A stretch of 7,192 nt of DNA from JAAZNV01 sp049297375 (GTDB taxonomy: Bacteria; Patescibacteriota; WWE3; UBA101185; UBA10185). Position numbers and translations under genes: made by a program. The notes beneath the pieces are model-generated. The model saw only the letters and a list, made by a program, of their open reading frames with translations. It was not told where the DNA came from and searched no databases. Location of the stretch: the NCBI GenBank assembly GCA_049297375.1, contig JBAQUF010000061.1, positions 1-7,192 of the forward strand. Direction: 5' to 3'. This document shows positions 1-5,264 of the stretch, in pieces (position 1 is the first letter of the stretch; each line of letters starts with the position of its first letter).

Positions 1-581
1 CCTACTACTCTGTACGTTCCTCTTTTAAAATCATAGTCAGCTCTTTCGTAATGAGTTTGAGATAATCTTATGAGTAAATCATTAAGCCTTAACTTCATTC
101 CTTTTCGAAGTTCTATTGCTACCTTGCTGTATTCTGCTGGAGATCCTAAGTTATAAATACAAGAGACGGAAGATACAACTATTACATCTTTTCTTGTCAT
201 TAAAGATGTAGTTGCAGATAATCTTAATTTATCTATTTTTTCATTTATTGCAGAATCCTTTTCTATGTATGTATCTGTTGAAGGAATGTAGCTTTCAGGT
301 TGGTAGTAATCATAGTAGCTAACAAAATACTCAACAGCATTATTTGGAAAAAATTCTCTAAATTCTTGATAGAGCTGTGCAGCAAGAGTTTTATTATGTG
401 ATACAACGAGAGTGGGTTTCTTTATATTTTTAATTACATTTGCCATTACAAAAGTCTTGCCACTTCCAGTAACACCCAATAAAACCTGGTCATTTTTTCC
501 TTTCTCCAGGTTTTTAGTTAGCTTTTCTATTGCTTGTGGTTGATCTCCGGTAGGTTTAAAAGGAGATTGAATTTTAAACAT
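1..581 (-). CDS. uvrB: UvrABC system protein B (excinuclease subunit B), N-terminal part, cut by window edge
   Basis: UvrB is the helicase-like, damage-verifying subunit of cytoplasmic nucleotide excision repair; it takes DNA from UvrA and recruits UvrC. About 193 codons are visible and the C-terminal two thirds lie beyond the left edge. The protein begins MFKIQSPFKPTGDQPQAIEK, the standard UvrB start with its Q-motif-like GDQ. Walker A, GVTGSGKT, is at residues 36-43 (Lys42). The SHNKTLAAQL block is at 61-70. The tyrosine-rich beta-hairpin that clamps the DNA strand starts at 88-96 (SYYDYYQPE) and runs on through YIPSTDTYIEKD. SSVSCIYNLG follows. The ATG at 581 matches the family start exactly. 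No Shine-Dalgarno sequence precedes it (the bases before ATG are TTATTATTTTTCT), so initiation may be leaderless or SD-independent. It is divergent from the 83-codon gene, sharing 83 bp of upstream DNA. I see no clear uvrB promoter or LexA-type palindrome there. Identification is firm. Confidence 0.97.
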   Translation of the reverse strand, partial: MFKIQSPFKPTGDQPQAIEKLTKNLEKGKNDQVLLGVTGSGKTFVMANVIKNIKKPTLVVSHNKTLAAQLYQEFREFFPNNAVEYFVSYYDYYQPESYIPSTDTYIEKDSAINEKIDKLRLSATTSLMTRKDVIVVSSVSCIYNLGSPAEYSKVAIELRKGMKLRLNDLLIRLSQTHYERADYDFKRGTYRVV

Positions 582-606
582 AGAAAAATAATAACATAAA
601 AAGGAT

Positions 607-636
607 TTGACATCTTTGGGTTATTTTCGGTAAAGT
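607..636 (+). promoter_or_regulatory. Promoter of the 83-codon gene (TTGACA-18-TAAAGT)
   Basis: A perfect -35 box TTGACA lies at 607-612, followed by an 18-bp spacer and a -10-like TAAAGT at 631-636. The start of transcription would be near 643, about 20 bases before the TTG start codon. The element aligns without gaps to the lexA promoter at 978-1007: both have TTGACATCTT, then TTCGGTA ending inside the -10, with the same spacer length. The -10 box is only moderately good. Confidence 0.65.
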
Positions 637-652
637 AACACAAACAAAACAA

Positions 653-659
653 AAGGAGG
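653..659 (+). promoter_or_regulatory. Strong Shine-Dalgarno that fixes a TTG start
   Basis: AAGGAGG lies 5 bases before TTG at 665. The next in-frame ATG is near the C-terminus of the frame, and there is no in-frame ATG upstream. This site is therefore what supports the TTG as the true start. Confidence 0.8.
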
Positions 660-664
660 AGAGA

Positions 665-916
665 TTGAATAAGAAACCAGATAAGTGGGAAGTCGGTGTA
701 ACTTACGTGGCAGAAAGAGATACTGAAAACTTTTCTGCATTAGTTGGTGGGACTATCACCATAGAAAAGGGAGCAAAAATTAGGTGTTGTAACTGCAACG
801 TTTCTACACTCCCTCAATGCTTTCAGATCGATTCAGGTGTACATAAAGGTCTTTTTATTTACCTAAGAAAGAACCTGAAACCAAGTGATGTCGGCATGGT
901 AAAAGAAAAAAACTAA
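665..916 (+). CDS. Small uncharacterised protein, 83 aa, TTG start, four cysteines
   Basis: I do not recognise this family. It looks like a real gene because it has a -35/-10 promoter, a strong AAGGAGG site 5 bases before the TTG start, and a strong terminator just after the stop: a complete single-gene transcription unit. The product is small, soluble and probably mostly beta-strand, with alternating short hydrophobic stretches (WEVGVTYVAE, GTITIEKG, GLFIYLRKNL) and no signal peptide or membrane segment. Four cysteines (C41, C42, C44, C52) fall in one short stretch, with CCNC at 41-44, which could bind a metal or form a redox centre; this is only inference. It lies between divergent uvrB and downstream lexA, and its promoter resembles that of lexA. 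A role tied to the damage response is possible but unproven. Being a real gene is likely; its function is unknown. Confidence 0.8.
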   Translation: MNKKPDKWEVGVTYVAERDTENFSALVGGTITIEKGAKIRCCNCNVSTLPQCFQIDSGVHKGLFIYLRKNLKPSDVGMVKEKN

Positions 917-935
917 AAGGCACTTCGTTTTTACA

Positions 936-972
936 TAGCACCTAGATAAAAACTTTCTAGGTGCTAATTTTT
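936..972 (+). terminator. Rho-independent terminator after the 83-codon gene
   Basis: A perfect 11-bp stem, TAGCACCTAGA (936-946) paired with TCTAGGTGCTA (956-966), encloses a 9-base loop and is followed by ATTTTT. It starts 20 bases after the stop codon at 914-916. It ends just before the lexA -35 box, so it insulates lexA from read-through. Confidence 0.88.
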
Positions 973-977
973 ACCCC

Positions 978-1007
978 TTGACATCTTCGTATAAGATTCG
1001 GTATCGT
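978..1007 (+). promoter_or_regulatory. lexA promoter (TTGACA-18-TATCGT)
   Basis: A perfect -35 TTGACA is at 978-983 and a weak -10 TATCGT at 1002-1007, with an 18-bp spacer identical in length to that of the 83-codon gene's promoter. An alternative -10, TATAAA at 1007-1012, would need a 23-bp spacer and is less likely. The -10 lies within the palindrome cluster, so a bound repressor would block RNA polymerase. Confidence 0.65.
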
Positions 1008-1043
1008 ATAAATACGAAGAAAATACGTAATTTAATCTTCGTA
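983..1043 (+). promoter_or_regulatory. Putative LexA operator cluster of CGTAT/ATACG half-sites
   Basis: The core is TCGTAT-AA-ATACGA at 1004-1017, a 6-bp inverted repeat with a 2-base centre that overlaps the -10. A longer inverted pair, TCTTCGTAT (984-992) and ATACGAAGA (1012-1020), has perfect 9-bp arms with a 19-base gap. The 9-mer ATCTTCGTA occurs in direct orientation at 983-991 and again at 1035-1043, and another ATACG lies at 1023-1027. It matches neither the Bacillus-type CGAAC-N4-GTTCG box nor the E. coli CTGT-N8-ACAG box. LexA autoregulation is known across bacteria; assigning this cluster to LexA is inference from position and symmetry. Confidence 0.6.
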
Positions 1044-1053
1044 AGGAGTAAAA

Positions 1054-1686
1054 ATGAGCCCTGTAACTCTTTATAAAAAACAAAAACAAATTTTAGACTT
1101 TATTTCTCAGTATATTCAAATTAATGGGTACTCACCCACTCTTCAAGAAATAGCAGATTCTATGAATTTGTCTTCTCTTGCAACTGTTCATGAACATCTT
1201 CAAGCATTGGAAAGAAAAGGCATTATTAAGAGATACGAAGGGGCAGTAAGAGGAATTGAAATTGTTGATGTATCAGTAAATGCAAACTTAAGTGCAATAG
1301 AACTTCCATTGATTGGCTATATTGCAGCTGGAGAGCCAATAGAAGCTATAGAGAACCCTCTTGCTACAGTAATGGTATCTCCTGATATGGTTTCTAAATC
1401 CAAAAGATGTTTCGTTCTTCAAGTTAAAGGCTCTTCTATGATAAATGAAGGTATTATGGATGGAGATTTTGTAGTTTTAAAGCAGCAAGAAACTGCAGAT
1501 AACGGGCAAATAGTTGTAGCTTTAATTGATGATGGATTTGCTACCTTAAAGAGTTTTTATAAAGAAAAGAATGGAAAGATAAGACTTCAACCTGCAAATG
1601 ACAATATGGATCCAATCATTGTTGATGCAAATTCAGTAAAAATACAAGGAGTGGTTACTGGAATAGTGAGAAGATACAATAAATAA
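1054..1686 (+). CDS. lexA: LexA repressor, self-cleaving SOS regulator (210 aa)
   Basis: LexA represses the SOS regulon and is inactivated when RecA filaments on single-stranded DNA trigger its self-cleavage. The length is typical. The winged helix-turn-helix DNA-binding domain covers roughly residues 1-70 (SPTLQEIADSMNLSS then ATVHEHLQALERKGII). The hinge and S24 peptidase domain follow. The Ala-Gly cleavage site is A92-G93 in GYIAAGEPI. The catalytic Ser is S128 in VKGSSM, with the GIMDGDFVV block next to it, and the general base is K166 in FATLKSF. The Ser-Lys distance of 38 residues fits the family, so the protein should be cleavable. The ATG at 1054 has AAGGAG 5 bases upstream (1043-1048). 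It is a single-gene unit with its own promoter and operator cluster. The gene after it is convergent, and I see no clear terminator in the plus direction. Confidence 0.96.
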   Translation: MSPVTLYKKQKQILDFISQYIQINGYSPTLQEIADSMNLSSLATVHEHLQALERKGIIKRYEGAVRGIEIVDVSVNANLSAIELPLIGYIAAGEPIEAIENPLATVMVSPDMVSKSKRCFVLQVKGSSMINEGIMDGDFVVLKQQETADNGQIVVALIDDGFATLKSFYKEKNGKIRLQPANDNMDPIIVDANSVKIQGVVTGIVRRYNK

Positions 1687-1723
1687 TTTGACTGTTCTTA
1701 AGGGTAGTACTTACAAGGAAAGT

Positions 1724-1755
1724 AAAAAAAGGCGTTTTTGAATTAGGATTACGCC
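1724..1755 (-). terminator. Weak hairpin terminator for the DUF4177-like gene
   Basis: Read on the minus strand, GGCGT, a 15-base loop and ACGCC are followed directly by seven T residues. It begins 12 bases after the stop codon of the minus-strand gene. The stem is only 5 bp and the loop is large, so the evidence is mainly the position and the T run. On the plus strand there is no T run after the hairpin, so it would not terminate lexA. Confidence 0.4.
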
Positions 1756-1767
1756 AAACCTGTTAGT

Positions 1768-1965
1768 TTAACTTCGGGGACGCTTCAGGAAAAGGGTGTA
1801 ACCAGTTGTTTCAGGAACAATGTCACCCGAAGAGTTATAGTGTCCTGTAACATCACCTATTACATTTACCAACTCCCACCCTTCTTTAGCCAGCTCATTC
1901 AGCTTTCTACTCATTTTTTCTCCAGTTTCTGCAGGCATATACACGCAGTTGTACTTCCACTCCAT
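1768..1965 (-). CDS. Small DUF4177-like protein, 65 aa
   Basis: The protein opens MEWKYNCVYMP, has an amphipathic helix with KLNELAKEGWELVNVIGD (residues 21-38), and ends in a strand GYTLFLKRP. This order (W-x-Y strand, helix, EGWELV, then a closing strand with LKRP) is the pattern of the DUF4177 family, small cytoplasmic proteins of unknown function, usually 50-80 aa. The start is secure: GTAAAGGAGGATGGT precedes the ATG, placing the Shine-Dalgarno AAGGAGG 5 bases from it. It stands alone with a full-consensus promoter and a possible weak terminator, so it should be well expressed. It converges on lexA and is divergent from the phosphoglycerate mutase fusion. The family resemblance is from memory of the sequence pattern; no role can be inferred from the neighbours. 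Confidence 0.85.
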   Translation of the reverse strand: MEWKYNCVYMPAETGEKMSRKLNELAKEGWELVNVIGDVTGHYNSSGDIVPETTGYTLFLKRPRS

Positions 1966-1975
1966 ACCATCCTCC

Positions 1976-1990
1976 TTTACTTTACTTTAC
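1976..1990 (-). repeat. Three tandem GTAAA units in the 5' leader of the DUF4177-like gene
   Basis: On the minus strand GTAAA is repeated three times and runs straight into the Shine-Dalgarno GGAGG. It is short, and may be chance or an A-rich leader that keeps the ribosome binding site unfolded. Confidence 0.5.
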
Positions 1991-2006
1991 TTAGATTTTA
2001 ATGTGG

Positions 2007-2035
2007 ATTATATAAGTAGGTTAACTTCATGTCAA
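2007..2035 (-). promoter_or_regulatory. Full-consensus promoter of the DUF4177-like gene
   Basis: On the minus strand TTGACA (complement of 2030-2035), a 17-bp spacer and TATAAT (complement of 2007-2012) match the housekeeping sigma consensus at all twelve positions. Transcription would start near base 2000, giving a leader of about 35 bases. Confidence 0.88.
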
Positions 2036-2062
2036 ATACTACAAGCTCACAACTCCTATGGA

Positions 2063-2091
2063 TTTACTAACTAAACACACTGCTGTAAACT
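2063..2091 (+). promoter_or_regulatory. Possible promoter of the DedA-mutase operon (TTTACT-17-TAAACT)
   Basis: TTTACT at 2063-2068 and TAAACT at 2086-2091 are separated by 17 bp. Transcription would start near 2098, leaving a leader of only about 10 bases without a Shine-Dalgarno. Both boxes are imperfect. It is the best candidate in the 142-bp divergent gap, which otherwise holds only the opposite promoter. Confidence 0.4.
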
Positions 2092-2107
2092 TAAATTTGC
2101 TTACAAT

Positions 2108-3436
2108 ATGACTAACTTAATTCAACCAATACTTACATATCTAGAGCTTCTAGCTGTAAAAGTACCTCTTGAGCTATTTACTGCAATTGGATCTTTTCTT
2201 GAGGAAGTTATAGCACCAATCCCATCTCCTTTTGTTTTAACTACAGCAGGATCCATTACTAAAGCTCAGAATAATGCCTTAACATATATTCTTTGTATTG
2301 CAGTAATTGCATCTATTTCAAAAACTTTAGGAGCATGGTTCTTATACATCATTACTGATAAATTAGAGGATGTATTTATTCCTAAATTTGGTAAATTCTT
2401 TGGAATAGAACATGAAAACATTGAAAAGATTGGAAAATACTTCAATGGAACAAAAAGAGATTGGTTAGTACTTTTCGCTTTAAGATCAATTCCAATAATG
2501 CCTAGTTCTCCAATATCTATAACTTGCGGATTTATTAAACTAAATAAAAAGAACTTTATTGTATCTACTTTCTTTGGAACTATAGTCAGAAGCTTATTCT
2601 TCTTATACCTTGGATATACAGGACTATCTGCCTCAGAATCAATCATCAATGGGTTAGATAAATCAGAAACAATAATGCAAATAATTATTGTGATTGGAAT
2701 TCTTGCTCTTCTTTTCTGGGGTTATAGGCAAAGATCAAAATTAATAACCAATGGAGAAAATAATTTAGGAAATAGCAATAAAGAGAAGGAAGCAAAAGAT
2801 TTACTTAATTACAAGAAGGTAGATGAACTACCTAAAGAAGAATCGGATGATTACCCAACCATTTACATATTTAGACATGGACAGACTGATGACAACAAAG
2901 ATTTCATATTTAGTGGATGGAGAGAATCAAAACTAACCAAGGAAGGTGAAGAACAAGCAGAAATTCTTGCAGAAAAACTTAAAAATATTAAATTTGATAG
3001 ATTAATATCTTCTCCTCAAATAAGAGCTACAGAAACAATGAAAATAGCTATGTCACAAAATGAATCTGCTAAAAATCTTAAGATTGAAACTGATGAAAGA
3101 ATAAAAGAAAGATCTTATGGGGATTTTACTGGTAAGAGTAAATTAGAAATTCAGATGAGTAATCCAGAAGAGTTAAAGAAGATAAGAAGAGATTATGACT
3201 ACTTACCACCAAATGGAGAAAGTATAGATATGGTATGCAAAAGAGTATCCGATTTCTGTGATGATTTAGTAAATCAAGTTAAAGGAACAAAGATGAAGGT
3301 TGCAATTTCATGCCATGGAAATTCAATGAGAGGATTTAGAAAATATTTTGAACATCTGGATGATGAAGAAACATCTAGGATTGAGACACCTTTAGGACAA
3401 GATTATGCGTCATACATAATTAGAGAAGATCAATAA
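2108..3436 (+). CDS. DedA/VTT membrane domain fused to dPGM-type phosphoglycerate mutase (442 aa)
   Basis: Two domains lie in one continuous frame. Residues about 1-210 are a DedA/VTT (SNARE-associated, TVP38-like) membrane domain: a conserved acidic stretch and re-entrant loop (LEEVIAPIPSP, 31-41), LRSIPIMPSSP (125-135) with Gly141, and hydrophobic segments near 57-82, 148-170 and 188-206. The family is linked to lipid scrambling or ion-coupled transport. A polar linker (about 211-248) leads to a histidine-phosphatase-fold domain, 250-442. It has RHG at 256-258 (phosphorylated His257), FSGW at 268-271, R306, KERSYG with Glu334, RRDYDYLPP at 360-368, GES at 370-372 and CHGNS at 402-406 (His403). 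FxGW, ERxYG and RRxYDxPP point to true cofactor-dependent phosphoglycerate mutase (3PG to 2PG) rather than a general phosphatase. Free GpmA is usually 230-250 aa, so this domain is compact. Enolase and PEP synthase nearby support a glycolytic role. No Shine-Dalgarno is visible. Confidence 0.92.
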   Translation: MTNLIQPILTYLELLAVKVPLELFTAIGSFLEEVIAPIPSPFVLTTAGSITKAQNNALTYILCIAVIASISKTLGAWFLYIITDKLEDVFIPKFGKFFGIEHENIEKIGKYFNGTKRDWLVLFALRSIPIMPSSPISITCGFIKLNKKNFIVSTFFGTIVRSLFFLYLGYTGLSASESIINGLDKSETIMQIIIVIGILALLFWGYRQRSKLITNGENNLGNSNKEKEAKDLLNYKKVDELPKEESDDYPTIYIFRHGQTDDNKDFIFSGWRESKLTKEGEEQAEILAEKLKNIKFDRLISSPQIRATETMKIAMSQNESAKNLKIETDERIKERSYGDFTGKSKLEIQMSNPEELKKIRRDYDYLPPNGESIDMVCKRVSDFCDDLVNQVKGTKMKVAISCHGNSMRGFRKYFEHLDDEETSRIETPLGQDYASYIIREDQ

Positions 3437-3441
3437 CAGTT

Positions 3442-4005
3442 ATGGAAGATTTAGTAAAAACTGCACAGGAATCAATATATAAAGAAATTCAGGAAACGGG
3501 TACACCTCCAAAACTTCAGATTGATTTATCCTATGAAGTGGGTATAAAACTTGCTAAGAATCTAAATGCTAATGTAAATGTTGTAAAGATTGGTACATTA
3601 CTAATGGACCTTCTAATTGGTCGAGCTATAAAGGAAAATAGACAAAATGAACATATACAAATGTCCTTAGAAGGTGCTAATGCTATATTGAAAAGATTTA
3701 ATATCAAAGAAAACATAAAAGAGAACATAAGGCACTGTATTTTGGAACATCACGGAGTAAAAAAGTTCTATTCTGTTGAATCGGAAATATGCTGTAACGC
3801 AGACTGTTATAAATTTCTGTCCATCAGAGGCTTCTTATATGCAGTAAGATTCATGAGAGACATGCCTTTTGAAGACCTAGTAAAACTTTTATCTGCAAAG
3901 TTCAACGAAAAGAGTAACGCCCTCACCCTGGATATATGTAAGGAAGAACTTAAGAAAGAACAAGTAGTCATTAGTGACATCTTAAATTACTGTAATAGAA
4001 AATAA
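3442..4005 (+). CDS. HD-fold protein with a degraded metal site (187 aa)
   Basis: The sequence follows the helical layout of HD-superfamily phosphohydrolases but several ligands are changed. Where the first His is expected there is Tyr31 (LSYEVGIKLAKNL). The HD doublet in the usual LLHD motif is Met55-Asp56 (GTLLMDLLIG). Later histidines are kept: H71 in EHIQMSLEGANAIL, H98, and H103-H104 in ILEHHG. The closing Asp is kept in CCNADCYKFL (Asp121). Catalysis would be altered or lost; a nucleotide- or phosphate-sensing role is one possibility, but this is inference. The ATG lies only 5 bases after the stop of the mutase fusion, so the two are surely cotranscribed and perhaps translationally coupled; no Shine-Dalgarno is present. 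It converges on enolase with a 20-bp gap that holds no strong terminator. The fold assignment is moderate and the substrate unknown. Confidence 0.75.
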   Translation: MEDLVKTAQESIYKEIQETGTPPKLQIDLSYEVGIKLAKNLNANVNVVKIGTLLMDLLIGRAIKENRQNEHIQMSLEGANAILKRFNIKENIKENIRHCILEHHGVKKFYSVESEICCNADCYKFLSIRGFLYAVRFMRDMPFEDLVKLLSAKFNEKSNALTLDICKEELKKEQVVISDILNYCNRK

Positions 4006-4025
4006 GTCCATCCAAACTTGTAGGT

Positions 4026-5252
4026 TTAAAATCCATAAAATATCTCAAGAAGTCTATTATACTTTGCTACTCTTTCTCCTCTTGCAGGAGCTCCTGACTT
4101 GATAAAATCAGCATCGACTGCAACAGCAAGATCTGATATAAAAGAGTCATTAGCGTTTTCTCCACTTCTATGAGAAATAATAACACTTAGCTTTGACTTC
4201 TTTGCTATTTTAATAAACTCTAAGGTTTCGGTTAAAGTTCCTATCTGGTTAGGTTTAACAATAACTGCATTTAACATCTTTTCCTTTATTGCTTTATCAA
4301 GTATCTTAGGGTTAGTTACTACAAGATCATCCCCAACTATCATTAATTTATCTGAAAATTTCTTATATATTTCCTTCCAAGCCAATTCATCTTTTTCAAA
4401 TAAAGGATCCTCAAGATAAATAAGTTCATACTTAGATAATATGTTTACATAGTAATCAATTAACTCGCTTGAACTCAATTCCAAATGCTCTTCATTTATA
4501 TGGTACTTTCCATCCTCATAAAATGACCCTGCTGCAACATCCATACCAAAAAAGAAATCCCTTCCAGCTTCATATTGTTTACTTACAGCTTGCTGAAGGA
4601 AATCTAATGCTGTATCACAAGATAAACCATGAGGTTCAAAACCTCCTTCATCCCCCACTCCTGTTTCAAAGTCTTCTTCAGATAATATTTGTTTTAAGTC
4701 TTTATATACACTAGCACCCATTTCAATGGTCTTATTCAAAGGAATATTAAGTGCAGGAATAATCATAAATTCTTGAAATGAAAGGCTGTTTCTAGCATGC
4801 TTTCCTCCATTTATTATATTAAAGATTGGGCTAGGGAATTTAAGATCTCCACTATTCTTTTCTTTTCCAGAGTAAAGAATACTAAGATAGTTATAAAGTT
4901 CTTTACCTTGAGCTTTAGCTGATGCTTGAGCTACAGCTAAGGATACAGACAAGATACTATTTGCACCTAGTTTACTCTTGTTGTGAGTACCATCCATTTT
5001 TATTAAAGTTTCATCTATTAATTTTTGATTGCCAGGATCCTTACCTTGAAGAATATCGTTTATAGAAGTAGAAACAAAATCAGATGCTTTTTCTTCATCA
5101 ACATATACTGCTTCGTTTTCTCCAATAGAAGCTCCGGATGGGACTGGTTGAACAGCAACAGTACCATCATCTAAAGTTACCTTTGTTTCTATTGTCCAAT
5201 CTCCCCTTGAATCAAGAATCTTTTGACATCTAATATTATCTATCTTAGACAT
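4026..5252 (-). CDS. eno: Enolase (phosphopyruvate hydratase), 408 aa
   Basis: Enolase converts 2-phosphoglycerate to phosphoenolpyruvate in the cytoplasm and needs Mg2+. The sequence is full length, slightly shorter than the usual 420-435 aa. It shows LDSRG (13-17), the mobile loop PSGASIG (38-44), NGGKHARN (148-155, His152), FQEFM (159-163), GDEGGF with Glu202, Mg ligands Asp238 (GMDVA), Glu281 (LEDP) and Asp308 (GDD), catalytic Lys333 (VKPNQIGTLTE), SHRSG (360-364) and Lys385. Two motifs differ from the common form: AAGSFY at 240-245 (usually AASEFY) and GENAND at 364-369 (usually GETED-like), neither hitting a catalytic residue. It is the second gene of a minus-strand operon, starting 12 bases after the PEP synthase stop. 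No Shine-Dalgarno is seen (TTATAAAGTTAT precedes ATG), so coupling or SD-independent initiation is likely. Confidence 0.97.
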   Translation of the reverse strand: MSKIDNIRCQKILDSRGDWTIETKVTLDDGTVAVQPVPSGASIGENEAVYVDEEKASDFVSTSINDILQGKDPGNQKLIDETLIKMDGTHNKSKLGANSILSVSLAVAQASAKAQGKELYNYLSILYSGKEKNSGDLKFPSPIFNIINGGKHARNSLSFQEFMIIPALNIPLNKTIEMGASVYKDLKQILSEEDFETGVGDEGGFEPHGLSCDTALDFLQQAVSKQYEAGRDFFFGMDVAAGSFYEDGKYHINEEHLELSSSELIDYYVNILSKYELIYLEDPLFEKDELAWKEIYKKFSDKLMIVGDDLVVTNPKILDKAIKEKMLNAVIVKPNQIGTLTETLEFIKIAKKSKLSVIISHRSGENANDSFISDLAVAVDADFIKSGAPARGERVAKYNRLLEIFYGF

Positions 5253-5264
5253 ATAACTTTATAA

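Noticed and set aside
582..664. LexA operator in the uvrB upstream region
   Set aside because: I looked for TCGTAT/ATACGA, CGAAC-N4-GTTCG and CTGT-N8-ACAG patterns; only isolated fragments such as TTCGG appear and there is no inverted repeat.
1687..1767. Terminator for lexA on the plus strand
   Set aside because: The GGCGT/ACGCC hairpin has its T run on the minus strand only; reading on the plus strand it is followed by AAACCTG, so it does not fit.
2266..2649. Open frame of 127 codons on the minus strand
   Set aside because: It lies wholly inside the DedA domain of the mutase fusion on the opposite strand, has no recognisable motif and no ribosome binding site; it is a shadow.
4006..4025. 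Bidirectional terminator between the HD gene and enolase
   Set aside because: Only a 4-bp AAAC/GTTT stem can be drawn and there is no GC-rich stem or real T run; not enough to call.
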